Under the pieces are notes generated by a model, which did not search any database, was not told the DNA's origin, and saw only the letters and a list, made by a program, of their open reading frames with translations. Made by a program: the position numbers and the translations under genes. From positions 1-17,003 of the forward strand of contig JAIOYM010000018.1 in NCBI GenBank assembly GCA_021741085.1: a DNA stretch of 17,003 bases. The letters run 5' to 3'. This document shows, in pieces, positions 8,013-15,800 of the stretch (its first letter is position 1; each line of letters opens with the position of its first letter). Source of the stretch: Rickettsiaceae bacterium (GTDB taxonomy: Bacteria; Pseudomonadota; Alphaproteobacteria; Rickettsiales; Rickettsiaceae).

Positions 8013-9164
8013 CTAAACCAAATTTTTATATAAATTTACAATTTTACCATGTATTTCCTCTAAGGAAAAATTTTCAATTACAGATTTTCTTGCTTTCAAA
8101 CCTATATTAGTAGATGTTTCACTATTGAGTATGCTTATAGCATGACGTATTTTTTCTGCTAAAGATTCAGGGCTATTGGCTTCAAAGCAAAACCCATTAA
8201 CATTATCTTGTATAAGCTCTGGTGTAGCGCCAATATTGCTACCTATAACTATTTTCTCCATTGATTGCCCCTCTATAACGCTTTTAGGGAAAGCCTCAGG
8301 TTCTATAGAGGTAGATAATATAATGTCAGACATCGCATATAATGTAGCTACATCATCTGATAATCCATATAGCTGCACTTTGCTTTGCATTTTATTTTCT
8401 TTTATACGTTTTGCTACCGTATTTAAAAATTCAGGATCATTGCCGAGATGGCCAACTATAATACAATAAAAATCCAAATCCCTTATTAGTTTTAATGCCT
8501 CTATGAGTAGAAGATGCCCCTTCCAACGAGTGAATTTTGAAGGTAATAATATTATTGGTGTAGATTTTGGAGCATTGTAACGTAGTCTTAATCTATCTGT
8601 TGTAGCTTGCTCTATGTTGCGTTTATCAAAATATTTGTAATCAATACCACGAGGTATTACTACTATCTTGCTTTCATCAGCTGAGTATTCTGAAATTGCG
8701 TGCGCTTTGGCAAAATGTGAAACGGCTATCATTTTATCACTCTTACACATTATAGAGTTATAAAATTTCTGCCTTCTATTTTGATTGTTGTAAATAGCGT
8801 GTAATGTCGTAATGATAGGAATTTTACTGCCGCTACGTCTTCTATATAAATGACTACTCCATGAATAAGATCTTGCATGGGAATGTATCAAATTTATTTT
8901 ATAATCTACAACTGCTTTGGCGATTTTATTACTATCATTCCATATTTTTAAGAAGCCAACATTGTTGCTTTTTAGCGTTATATTTGAAACATTTATTTGG
9001 TGTAATGAATTTATCAAGCTTCCACCTGAAGATCCTACCACCGAATGTTCCCCTAAAGAATTCATGTATTTTACTAAAGGTAAAACCCCTCTTTCGAGGC
9101 CGTAATTCTCCATAATGGGAGTTAGATGTAAAACGTCTATTAAATGATCCTTTGGCATATTCAC
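8013..9164 (-). CDS. GT4-family glycosyltransferase
   Basis: The 383-residue cytosolic protein has the two Rossmann-like halves of a GT-B glycosyltransferase. The N-terminal acceptor half contains the glycine-rich start region (YGLERGVLPLVKYM) and LIHSHARSYSWSSHL. The C-terminal donor half contains VIPRGIDYKYF (about 169-179), FTRWKGHLLLIEAL with the phosphate-contacting RxKG (about 211-224) and the nucleotide-sugar E-X7-E motif at E290 and E298 (EAFPKSVIE). Retaining GT4 enzymes use nucleotide sugars to build LPS core, O-antigen or other glycans. Donor and acceptor cannot be read from sequence. No other sugar genes are nearby, so it is an isolated envelope gene. An in-frame Met at residue 3 is an alternative start. 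Confidence 0.9.
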   Translation of the reverse strand: MNMPKDHLIDVLHLTPIMENYGLERGVLPLVKYMNSLGEHSVVGSSGGSLINSLHQINVSNITLKSNNVGFLKIWNDSNKIAKAVVDYKINLIHSHARSYSWSSHLYRRRSGSKIPIITTLHAIYNNQNRRQKFYNSIMCKSDKMIAVSHFAKAHAISEYSADESKIVVIPRGIDYKYFDKRNIEQATTDRLRLRYNAPKSTPIILLPSKFTRWKGHLLLIEALKLIRDLDFYCIIVGHLGNDPEFLNTVAKRIKENKMQSKVQLYGLSDDVATLYAMSDIILSTSIEPEAFPKSVIEGQSMEKIVIGSNIGATPELIQDNVNGFCFEANSPESLAEKIRHAISILNSETSTNIGLKARKSVIENFSLEEIHGKIVNLYKNLV

Positions 9165-9502
9165 CCAAGTATAATACTTAATTTTCTAAAAACTATTAAT
9201 ATAAAATTAGCGCTGATTTAAACTAGTCAAACGACTTAATCCTTTGCAAACAGCTAATGTAATAATATTTTGATGCTAATTTGGTAATTAAAAACAAGTT
9301 ATGATCTTACCCTAAATTTGTTTGAAAGTATAAATAAAAGCTTAAATTAAAAAAGTAATTTTTTATGTTCTAATTAGGTTTTAAAAATTCTAAACAATTA
9401 GATTGTAATGCTTATGCTAAAATTTTACAACCTTATTAATAGTTATTTTCTTGTTTTCAATCTCTCAACGTTCTGGTTAATAATACGCTAACAACTAATT
9501 AT
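9165..9502. other. Gene-free spacer of 338 bases
   Basis: This very AT-rich stretch between the transporter pseudogene and the glycosyltransferase holds no convincing ORF or structured RNA. It should contain the glycosyltransferase promoter; on the minus strand a TTGACT box with a loosely matching TTTTAT 18 bases on is the best I see, and it is weak. Small inverted repeats occur, such as TCTAA/TTAGA around an ACAA loop near 9390-9405, and ACTAAT/ATTAGT (9494-9499 with 9515-9520) across the transporter stop. None has a terminator-like T run of note. Confidence 0.4.
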
Positions 9503-10774
9503 TTATCTATAACTATTAGTGCTTGTAATAGATCTAGTGTAAATTATAAAAATAATAGACATGAAAGCAAAAAACATCAGATAATAACCACACCAAACTA
9601 TAGACCCTGTTGTTTGGGTTAATTTAGCACAAATATAAGGAGTTGTTGCACCAAACAACGTAGTAGCAGTGTTATAAGAAATGGCAAGGGCAGTTGTGCG
9701 TATTTTAGGCTCATATAAATTAGCCTGTAGTGCTGCTTCTGCAGAAATATAGGCGGCAGCTATTACACCTAATAATATCATTGCCAAGGTAGTATATTGA
9801 ATTTCGTTACTAGCAATTAAATTCAACGCAGGTATTATACTAATAATAAGTACGCTGTTTAGAATTAATAAAATTCTTTTGCTACCTATTAAGTCTGATA
9901 ATCAACCAGATATGAGTGCAACAGGAATCATTATCAGATAAGATAAGCTAGCATTTTTATCTACAATTGCAGCGCTCATTCCGCCAAATTTCAAGTAATT
10001 AGAAATATAAACTGCTTGTAAATAAAATATAATAGAACCAGTAGCATTAATAAAAATTGAAGCAAGCATTGTACGCCAATTAAATATTATTATTTGCCAC
10101 AGCGAAAGATTCTTCTGTTTTATATCTGTATCTGTATCATTACCTAAATCTTTAAAAACTTGTGTTTCTTCTGCATATTTTTTTATATAAAGACCAATGA
10201 AAATTGCTATAACACTCATCAAAAAAGGTATTCTCCAACCCCAATTTAAAAAATCTCTTTCGCTCAAAATGGTCCTAGCTATATAAGCACTAAAAGAACC
10301 TAATAATATTCCTGCGCATAAGCTAGCCATGGAAATACTTGAGAAAAAATTTTGATATTTAGGATTAGTATGTTCCACTGTAAAGCATATTGAAGTTGTT
10401 AAAACTCCTCCCATTGATATACCCTGAAATATACGTAAAATTACTACTATAATAGAAGACCAAATACCTAAAACTTCGTAACTAGGCAGTAAACCTATTA
10501 TAAAAGTAGGCAAACCCATTAATATTACAGAAAGGGCGAAGGCATTTCTACGCCCTACTCTATCACCCATTAAACCAAAAAATATTCCACCTATTGGACG
10601 CAATATATATCCAACAGCAAATACTAAAAGAACATTTAAAATTGAAGATTCAGGATCGCTATAAGAAAAAAAATTTATACCAATAACGTCTGCAAAATTA
10701 CCAAACAAGGTATAATCATACCATTCGAAAATGTTTGCAAGTATAGTAATAATTATAAGCTTTGTTCGGCTCAT
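9503..10774 (-). pseudogene. MFS transporter, ProP/MHS type, interrupted by one in-frame TGA
   Basis: The gene encodes a metabolite:H+ symporter (MHS) relative of ProP/KgtP, which import osmolytes or organic acids. The first part (290 codons) has the family start NIFEWYDYTLFG, the loop 2-3 motif FGLMGDRVGRR, RIFQGISMGG and WGWRIPFLMS. A TGA at 9904-9902 (codon 291) then interrupts it. The same frame continues without shift for 132 more codons, from LSDLIGSKR, the second-half copy of the loop motif, through EPKIRTTALAISYN and LFGATTPYI to a normal end. Read through, the protein would be 423 residues, the usual family length. The interrupted position is commonly Gly-Trp/Ala/Leu-Leu-Ser-Asp in the family, so TGG to TGA is the simplest lesion. 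The downstream piece has only a TTG as a nominal start. Function is probably lost unless the stop is suppressed. Confidence 0.85.
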
Positions 10775-10898
10775 TTATTTTAATTTGATAATTTATGAAT
10801 ACCATTAGGCCAAGAATTTTTATTAAAGAAATTAAAATTCTAGTGTTAAGGCAATTACATTAATAGATTGTAGGCAACAGCCATATTGACTAAGATGC

Positions 10899-10935
10899 GC
10901 TAAGCAAAAAATGTTATTAGTGCATTTTGCCTAGC
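10899..10935. repeat. Long imperfect inverted repeat between lipoprotein and transporter genes
   Basis: The segments at 10899-10913 (starting GCTAAGCAAAA) and 10923-10935 (CATTTTGCCTAGC) pair over 11 base pairs including one G-U, plus two more after a small bulge, around a 9-base loop. It lies 23 bases after the lipoprotein stop. A T run (AGTTTTT) follows only on the plus strand, whereas both neighbours are on the minus strand, so it is not an orthodox terminator for them. It may still form a stable 3' end for the lipoprotein mRNA. Confidence 0.55.
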
Positions 10936-10957
10936 AGTTTTTAGTTGCTTTATTTAC

Positions 10958-11248
10958 TTATTTTGTAGGAGGAGTGCTTTTTTTAGTACCCTTAGCCTTT
11001 TCAGGATCCTTAGACTTCTTAGCTTTTTCAGGATCCTTAGACTTCTTAGCTTTTTCAGGATCCTTAGACTTCTTAGCTTTTTCAGGATCTTGATTATCTT
11101 CCTGAACCTCAGCTTTATATTGCAATTCCTCTGGCAAAACATAAGTATTCAACAAAGCCTCTTGAGTCGGCTTATGCTTAGATCTTTCAGAACATGAAGA
11201 TAAAAACGCTACAAGAATTAGTGCTATTAAAGTTATCGAATTTTTCAT
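10958..11248 (-). CDS. Small repeat-containing lipoprotein (hypothetical)
   Basis: The 96-residue product has a type II signal peptide: basic MKN, a hydrophobic core and the lipobox LSSC with the acylated Cys at 19, so it should be anchored in a membrane, probably the outer one. The mature N-terminal part (20-53) shows no family I recognise. Residues 54-86 are 3.7 copies of the nonapeptide DPEKAKKSK, and the tail GTKKSTPPTK is Lys- and Pro-rich. The repeat region is highly charged and probably disordered or helical. It could act as a spacer, a peptidoglycan-binding tail or a surface-exposed segment. None of these is shown. The other reading frame through the repeat, which gives Leu/Arg repeats, is a shadow. 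A candidate promoter lies 40-68 bases upstream. Confidence 0.8.
   Translation of the reverse strand: MKNSITLIALILVAFLSSCSERSKHKPTQEALLNTYVLPEELQYKAEVQEDNQDPEKAKKSKDPEKAKKSKDPEKAKKSKDPEKAKGTKKSTPPTK
10991..11089 (-). repeat. 27-bp tandem repeat, 3.7 copies, inside the lipoprotein gene
   Basis: The units are 11063-11089, 11036-11062, 11009-11035 and a partial unit at 10991-11008. The CAGGATC core recurs at 11002, 11029, 11056 and 11083, exactly 27 bases apart. The full units are identical at the base level, which suggests recent slippage or recombination. The unit length is a multiple of three, so copy-number change would keep the frame. Confidence 0.95.
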
Positions 11249-11287
11249 ACATTTAATATATTTTATAGTATAGTTTAGTTAACACGG

Positions 11288-11316
11288 ATTTTATTAAAAT
11301 TCATCCCTTTTAGCAA
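11288..11316 (-). promoter_or_regulatory. Candidate promoter for the lipoprotein gene
   Basis: On the minus strand TTGCTA (11311-11316) and TAAAAT (11288-11293) are 17 bases apart, matching the sigma-70 boxes at four and five of six positions. The inferred start gives a leader of about 33 bases. The -35-like box is the same as in the petABC candidate. Confidence 0.35.
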
Positions 11317-11505
11317 TAAAGCTTCATCGTGCTACTTGTTTTTATCAAAATTTAAGCACAAATCCTTATGCGTTGCAAGAAAAATTTGGCAAAAATTAAA
11401 TTAGCCAGAGAATAAAACTAACAATATACAATTAAACGCTGTACTGAAATATTTTTTTTACTTAGGCTTAGATAAAACAAATATTAATAAAGCAGCACTA
11501 CTGAC

Positions 11506-12153
11506 TTAGGGGTTAAAAGAATTTTTTAGATAATTTTCTAATGCAAATTCCCAATTAACTAAATTATCTAAAAACATTTGCAAGAAATTAGCTCTATTAT
11601 TCCTATAATCAATGTAGTAAGCATGCTCCCAAAGATCGCATACTATAAGTGGTTGACTTCCAGATACAAAAGGATTTTCTGCGTTAGAAGTAGTTATTAT
11701 TTCTAATTTTGTTGGAGTTAATACCAACCAAACCCAACCACTACCAAATTGGCTAACTCCTTTTTCAATAAATTCCTTATTAAATTTTTCGAAACTACCA
11801 AAATCCCTGATAATTGCATATAAAAGACGCTCATCAATGTTTCTTTTATTTGCATCTGGTGTAATGCTATGCCAAAAAAAACTATGATTCCAAATTTGAG
11901 CTGCATTGTTAAATATAGCTTTCATGGAGTTACTTTGAGAGGAAGCGATAATTATATCTTCAAGACTAGCTTTAGCTAGTTCCTTCTTATCTGCTATCAG
12001 TTTATTCAAATTATTAACATAGCTATTATGATGCTTACTGTAATGATAATCAAAACTTTCAGCTGACAGATAAGGGGCAAAAGCATCTTTACTATAAGGA
12101 AGCTCTGGTAATATAAATGGAATTTTCACTTGATTAGCTGAATTAGAGAACAT
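11506..12153 (-). CDS. sodB: Superoxide dismutase, Fe type
   Basis: The enzyme converts superoxide to O2 and H2O2 in the cytosol. The 215-residue protein contains all four metal ligands: H37 in FDYHYSKHH, H90 in AAQIWNHSFFW, D173 and H177 in DLWEHAYYIDYRN. Gln86 in AAQIWNH and the following NHSFFW pattern are characteristic of Fe-SOD rather than Mn-SOD. Compared with the roughly 193-residue E. coli enzyme it has about 11 extra N-terminal residues (MFSNSANQVK) and a slightly longer C-terminus. The start is supported by a clear AGGAG at a good distance. It stands alone on the minus strand with its own likely promoter. An aerobic, respiring lifestyle fits the nearby bc1 genes. Confidence 0.96.
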   Translation of the reverse strand: MFSNSANQVKIPFILPELPYSKDAFAPYLSAESFDYHYSKHHNSYVNNLNKLIADKKELAKASLEDIIIASSQSNSMKAIFNNAAQIWNHSFFWHSITPDANKRNIDERLLYAIIRDFGSFEKFNKEFIEKGVSQFGSGWVWLVLTPTKLEIITTSNAENPFVSGSQPLIVCDLWEHAYYIDYRNNRANFLQMFLDNLVNWEFALENYLKNSFNP

Positions 12154-12159
12154 CGTAAA

Positions 12160-12164
12160 CTCCT
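12160..12164 (-). promoter_or_regulatory. sodB: Shine-Dalgarno of sodB
   Basis: AGGAG on the minus strand ends six bases before the sodB ATG. It is one of the few clear ribosome binding sites in this window and fixes the start with the longer N-terminus. Confidence 0.75.
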
Positions 12165-12209
12165 ATGTTAAAAATTTAAATTTTCATCCGCCTACAAAGC
12201 TTCAAAAAT

Positions 12210-12215
12210 ATTATA
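12210..12215 (-). promoter_or_regulatory. sodB: Candidate -10 box of sodB
   Basis: A perfect TATAAT on the minus strand lies about 57 bases before the sodB ATG. No good -35 is seen at 16-18 bases; that position is occupied by one arm of the hairpin at 12233-12258. Confidence 0.4.
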
Positions 12216-12232
12216 CATTAAACCTTGTTATT

Positions 12233-12258
12233 CCACCATAAATAAAGCAATATGGTGG
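12233..12258. repeat. Hairpin between gatB and sodB
   Basis: CCACCATA (12233-12240) and TATGGTGG (12251-12258) form a perfect 8-bp stem with a 10-base loop, 37 bases beyond the gatB stop. It is the best candidate for the end of the gatCAB transcript, but no T run follows on the minus strand, so intrinsic termination is uncertain. It also sits in the -35 region of the sodB candidate promoter. Confidence 0.6.
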
Positions 12259-12295
12259 CTTTGTTGTGTTAAATGTCGTTTTGATTAAATACAAA

Positions 12296-13771
12296 TTAAT
12301 CACCGTTTGGCTTGTGCTTTGCTAATTCTTCAACTAACAACTTATTAACTAACACTGGATCAGCTTTGCCTGAAGTCTTTTTCATTATTTGACCCACAAA
12401 AAATGCTAGCAACTTGGTTTTACCAGAATTATAAGCATTTACGCTATCCGCATTCTCATCTAAAACCTCTTTTATCATATTAATGATAGAGGAATCATCT
12501 GAAATTTGCTGTAAATTTTTGCTCTTAACTATATCTTTTGGATTGCTACCTGTTTCAAACATTTCATCAAAAATGCCTTTCGCCATCTTGCCACTTATAA
12601 CTCCTTCTTGAATTAATATAACTAATTCAGCAAGACTCTCCGGCTTAATTTTACAATCTTGGAGCTCGCAATTAAATTTTTTCAAGTAAGCAAATAATTC
12701 TACTATAATCCAGTTAGCAGAAAGTTTTGGAGCTAATGATAGCCCGGCAACTTTCTCAAAATAATCAGCAACAATTTTATCATTCACCAAAATTGCAACA
12801 TCCTCTTTTGACAAACTATATTGCTCCTTATACCTTTCGCTTTTAGCATCGGGCAATTCCGGTAAAGATGCTCTTATGTTTTCAATATATTGCTCTGAAA
12901 GATTTAATGGCAACAAATCTGGATCTGGAAAATAGCGATATTCCATAGCATCCTCTTTAGAACGCATAGACCTGGTTTTGCCTGTACTTGCATCAAATAT
13001 TCTGGTTTCTTGAGAAACTACTCCTCCATTTTCCAACAGCTCTACATGTCTTGCAGCTTCATACTCTATGGCCTGCATAATATTTTTAGTAGAATTAAGA
13101 TTTTTAATCTCACATCTTATACCCAAAATATCACCCGGCTTCCTTACCGAAACGTTTGCATCACACCTTAAAGAACCTTTTTCCATATCTCCGTCGCAGG
13201 TGTTTAGGTAACGCAATATATTACGTAATTTTTTTACATATTCTGCAGCCTCATATGCCGATCTGAGTTCTGGAGCTGAAACTATCTCCATTAAACCAAC
13301 ACCACAACGGTTTAAATCTATAAAGCTACTATGTTCAGAGGCGTCGTGAATACTTTTTCCAGCATCTTGCTCTATATGAAGTCTCTCTATGTTAATTTTA
13401 CGCAAAACATTATCTTCGTTTATTATCTCCAACCAACCATTTTCAGCAATAGGGTGAAAAAATTGTGATATTTGATATCCTTGCGGTAAATCAGGGTAGA
13501 AATAATTTTTCCTATCAAATGTTGAGTGCTGATTTACTCGCGCATTTATACCCAAAGATGATTTAACGGCTTGTTCAACACAAAATTCATTTAATACTGG
13601 CAACATACCAGGCATAGCTGCATCAACAAAATTCACTAAATAGTTAGGCTCTTCTCCAAATCTAACTGGTGAACTAGAAAATAGTTTGGATTTGGAAATT
13701 ATTTGAGCATGAACTTCAAGCCCAATAACATATTCCCATTTTCCAGTTTTTCCTTCAATATAAGCGACCAT
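12296..13771 (-). CDS. gatB: Asp/Glu-tRNA amidotransferase subunit B
   Basis: GatB binds the mischarged tRNA and carries its kinase site, activating Glu-tRNA-Gln or Asp-tRNA-Asn for amidation with ammonia from GatA. The 491-residue length is normal. The start YVIGLEVHAQI, the PGMLPVLNEFCVEQAVK and FDRKNYFYPDLPQGYQISQF blocks and RSMRSKEDAMEYRYFPDPDL are all classic GatB signatures. The C-terminal third (about 330-480) is the helical linker plus YqeY-like tRNA-binding tail. It begins 3 bases after the gatA stop, with a G-rich SD-like run at the end of gatA. Presence of the operon implies the indirect route to Gln-tRNA, known for bacteria lacking GlnRS. Confidence 0.97.
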   Translation of the reverse strand: MVAYIEGKTGKWEYVIGLEVHAQIISKSKLFSSSPVRFGEEPNYLVNFVDAAMPGMLPVLNEFCVEQAVKSSLGINARVNQHSTFDRKNYFYPDLPQGYQISQFFHPIAENGWLEIINEDNVLRKINIERLHIEQDAGKSIHDASEHSSFIDLNRCGVGLMEIVSAPELRSAYEAAEYVKKLRNILRYLNTCDGDMEKGSLRCDANVSVRKPGDILGIRCEIKNLNSTKNIMQAIEYEAARHVELLENGGVVSQETRIFDASTGKTRSMRSKEDAMEYRYFPDPDLLPLNLSEQYIENIRASLPELPDAKSERYKEQYSLSKEDVAILVNDKIVADYFEKVAGLSLAPKLSANWIIVELFAYLKKFNCELQDCKIKPESLAELVILIQEGVISGKMAKGIFDEMFETGSNPKDIVKSKNLQQISDDSSIINMIKEVLDENADSVNAYNSGKTKLLAFFVGQIMKKTSGKADPVLVNKLLVEELAKHKPNGD

Positions 13772-13774
13772 ATT

Positions 13775-15253
13775 TTAAAACCCCCCTGGTGCAAATTTAA
13801 AATTAACAGCTCGTTCAAGATTAGCAGCAATTTCAAAAATAGTTTTTTCATCGAAAGCCCTACCCACTATTTGCATACCTAGTGGAAGATTTCTTGATGA
13901 TAAAGTTACGGGAATAGAAATAGCGGGTAGACCTGCAAGGCTTACTGGTATGGTAAATATGTCGTTTAAATACATTTGCACTGGATCATTTGTAATTTCG
14001 CTAATTCCAAAAGCCTCAGTAGGTGCCGACGGCAACAATATAGCATCAACTTTTTTTAGACTATTGTAAAATTCTTCTGCTATAATTCTACGTACTTTTT
14101 GAGCTTGTATGTAATATGCATCTAAAAATCTTGAAGACAGTAAAAATGTTCCTACCATTAACCTTCTTTTCACTTCATCTCCGAAGCCTTCAGTTCTAGT
14201 ATTATAATATAATTCTTCTAAAGATTTTGCATCCTCAGAAGAAAGGCCATAGCGAACTCCATCATATCGAGCTAAATTTGAAGATGCTTCAGCTGGAGCA
14301 ATAACATAATATACAGCGAGTGCATATTCAAAACTTGGGATTTTGATAGGCACGCATTCCACCCCTTCTTTAATACACATATCTATGGTATTTAACCACA
14401 TTTTTTTAACTTCAGGATCTAAGCCTTCCTTGTCAAGCAAATCATATATAATGCCAATTTTCTTGCCTTTCATATTTTGTAGGGTGGCAGATTGAAGATC
14501 CTGTGTTGGCATATCTACTGACGTAGAATCTTTTGGATCAAAACCCATTATTGTTTCTAAAGTAATAGCGGCATCAAGAACATCCCTTGTCACCATTCCA
14601 GCTTGATCTAGAGAGCTAGAAAATGCAACCATTCCATATCTAGAACATCTACCGTAAGTGGGCTTTACCCCAACTATCCCGGTAAAACTCGCTGGTTGAC
14701 GCACGGAACCACCAGTATCACTAGCTGTAGCAGCCATAGCCATAAAAGCAGAAACAGCAGCAGCAGAGCCACCTGAGGAACCGCCAGGAACTAGATCTAC
14801 GTCCTCCTGCCCCTTTCTTTTCCATGGATTTATACAATTGCCAAAGTAGCTCGTTGTATTAGAAGAACCCATAGCAAACTCATCCATATTAGTTTTGCCC
14901 AAAAAGATAGCGCCGGCATCCAACAATTTTTGACTTACTGTAGATTCATAGCCAGGAACAAAATTCTCTAACATTTTAGAGCCTGAAGTTGTTCGCAATC
15001 CTTTTGTACAAAAAAGATCTTTTATTCCCAAAGGGATGCCTTGTAATTGTTTGAATTGATGAATATTAGCTCTATCATCAACATTTTTTGCTGCAGAAAT
15101 TGCATGTTCAAAATTATACGTGATAAAGGCGTTTAGATTTTTGTGTTTTTCAATTTGTTCTATGTGATCATTCACAAGATTAAGAGCTGAAAACTCTTTA
15201 TTCTTCAAAGCTTTGAGAGCTTGAGATAGGGTTAATTTTATAAGTTCTGACAT
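13775..15253 (-). CDS. gatA: Asp/Glu-tRNA amidotransferase subunit A (amidase)
   Basis: GatA hydrolyses glutamine and channels ammonia to GatB. The 492-residue protein is an amidase-signature enzyme with the Ser-cisSer-Lys triad visible: K78 in PLGIKDLF, S159 in PGGSSGGS and S183 in SDTGGSVRQPASF. The GSSNTTSYFG and GVKPTYGRCSRYGMVAFSSS blocks are specific to GatA rather than other amidases. A short insert (about residues 144-153, KRKGQEDVDL) precedes the Ser loop. Its ATG shares one base with the gatC stop (TAATG), so the two are translationally coupled. Confidence 0.97.
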   Translation of the reverse strand: MSELIKLTLSQALKALKNKEFSALNLVNDHIEQIEKHKNLNAFITYNFEHAISAAKNVDDRANIHQFKQLQGIPLGIKDLFCTKGLRTTSGSKMLENFVPGYESTVSQKLLDAGAIFLGKTNMDEFAMGSSNTTSYFGNCINPWKRKGQEDVDLVPGGSSGGSAAAVSAFMAMAATASDTGGSVRQPASFTGIVGVKPTYGRCSRYGMVAFSSSLDQAGMVTRDVLDAAITLETIMGFDPKDSTSVDMPTQDLQSATLQNMKGKKIGIIYDLLDKEGLDPEVKKMWLNTIDMCIKEGVECVPIKIPSFEYALAVYYVIAPAEASSNLARYDGVRYGLSSEDAKSLEELYYNTRTEGFGDEVKRRLMVGTFLLSSRFLDAYYIQAQKVRRIIAEEFYNSLKKVDAILLPSAPTEAFGISEITNDPVQMYLNDIFTIPVSLAGLPAISIPVTLSSRNLPLGMQIVGRAFDEKTIFEIAANLERAVNFKFAPGGF

Positions 15254-15558
15254 TATTCTACCACCTTAGGAACGACAAAATATTTAAAATTGCCAAAATT
15301 TTGGTTATTTTTGTTGGGTGCATTTGTAGCAAAAGCTTCTCTCGAATCTTGTTCGATAGATTCATCAGCTCTTAGTCTTATACCAGCATCCAAAACAGAG
15401 CTCAAAGGTTTAACATTATTAGTGTTTAATTTACGTAAAGGTTCTATCATTTTGATGATACTACTAACGCTTTCTTGAAATGTTATAGCCTGCTTCTCCG
15501 TTATTCTTAATTTCATGAGTTTAGCTATACGATCTATTTCTTCTTTCTCCAATAACAT
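15253..15558 (-). CDS. gatC: Asp/Glu-tRNA amidotransferase subunit C
   Basis: GatC is the small strap that wraps around GatA and GatB and stabilises the complex. The 101-residue product has the expected pattern: an N-terminal helix EEIDRIAKLMKLRIT, a middle helix with SVSSIIKMIEPLRKLNT, the VKPLSSVLDAGIRLRAD segment and a C-terminal FKYFVVPKVVE, matching the usual ending. It is the promoter-proximal gene of the gatCAB unit. A leader of roughly 140 bases with several small inverted repeats precedes it. Confidence 0.94.
   Translation of the reverse strand: MLLEKEEIDRIAKLMKLRITEKQAITFQESVSSIIKMIEPLRKLNTNNVKPLSSVLDAGIRLRADESIEQDSREAFATNAPNKNNQNFGNFKYFVVPKVVE
15261..15267 (-). promoter_or_regulatory. 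gatA: Shine-Dalgarno of gatA within gatC
   Basis: AAGGTGG on the minus strand lies seven bases before the gatA ATG and inside the last gatC codons. It supports the chosen start and coupled translation. Confidence 0.65.
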
Positions 15559-15615
15559 GTTATGATAAATATAAATAGTTGAGTTAATATTTACTTAGTT
15601 GGTACTACAAAGATG

Positions 15616-15666
15616 GTTTAAATAATTTAACTACAACAAAATTGTAGAATATAAATTCTATTTTTT
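15616..15666 (-). repeat. Three adjacent small inverted repeats in the gatC leader
   Basis: Three palindromes follow each other: an imperfect one at 15616-15631, CTACAA/TTGTAG at 15631-15647 with a 5-base loop, and TAGAAT/ATTCTA at 15645-15660 with a 4-base loop. The second and third share three bases (15645-15647), so they are mutually exclusive. They fall in the inferred untranslated leader of gatCAB. On the plus strand a T run (15661-15666) follows the last. Confidence 0.45.
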
Positions 15667-15707
15667 GCTATTCTATACTTCTGTATCATATAAACCCTTA
15701 TGGAATA

Positions 15708-15736
15708 AATATATATAATTTGTATTGTTGTGACAA
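15708..15736 (-). promoter_or_regulatory. gatC: Candidate promoter of gatCAB
   Basis: On the minus strand TTGTCA (15731-15736) and TATATT (15708-15713) are exactly 17 bases apart, each matching the sigma-70 consensus at five of six positions. This is the best promoter-like sequence in the window. The -35 lies in a GTTGT-G-ACAAC palindrome (15726-15736), a possible operator. Confidence 0.45.
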
Positions 15737-15800
15737 CTAAAATAGTAGCTCTCTGGTAATATAAAGATTTTTATTTTCTTACTCAATAAAAAAATACATT

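Noticed and set aside
8176..9115. Plus-strand open frames and a second minus-strand frame opposite or inside the glycosyltransferase
   Set aside because: The GT4 frame carries all expected motifs across this region. The others have no recognisable features.
9503..9826. The downstream transporter piece as an independent 107-residue gene
   Set aside because: Its only start is a TTG in the middle of a membrane helix region, it is in frame with the upstream part, and its content is the normal C-terminal MFS half.
9902..9904. Genome-wide TGA-to-Trp recoding as the explanation of the transporter stop
   Set aside because: TGA ends cmk (756-758) and the binding-protein gene (2887-2885) exactly where these families normally end, and Trp is otherwise written TGG in the window.
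10991..11089. Possible CRISPR-like array
   Set aside because: The 27-bp units abut directly without unique spacers and preserve a reading frame, so they are a coding tandem repeat.
10954..11142. Alternative frame with Leu/Arg repeats across the 27-bp units
   Set aside because: It is a frame shadow of the repeat. The overlapping frame has a signal peptide and lipobox, while this one has no sensible start or N-terminus.
11249..11505. Possible small RNA or gene between the lipoprotein and sodB
   Set aside because: Apart from the candidate lipoprotein promoter I see no stable fold, cloverleaf or coding frame in this AT-rich spacer.
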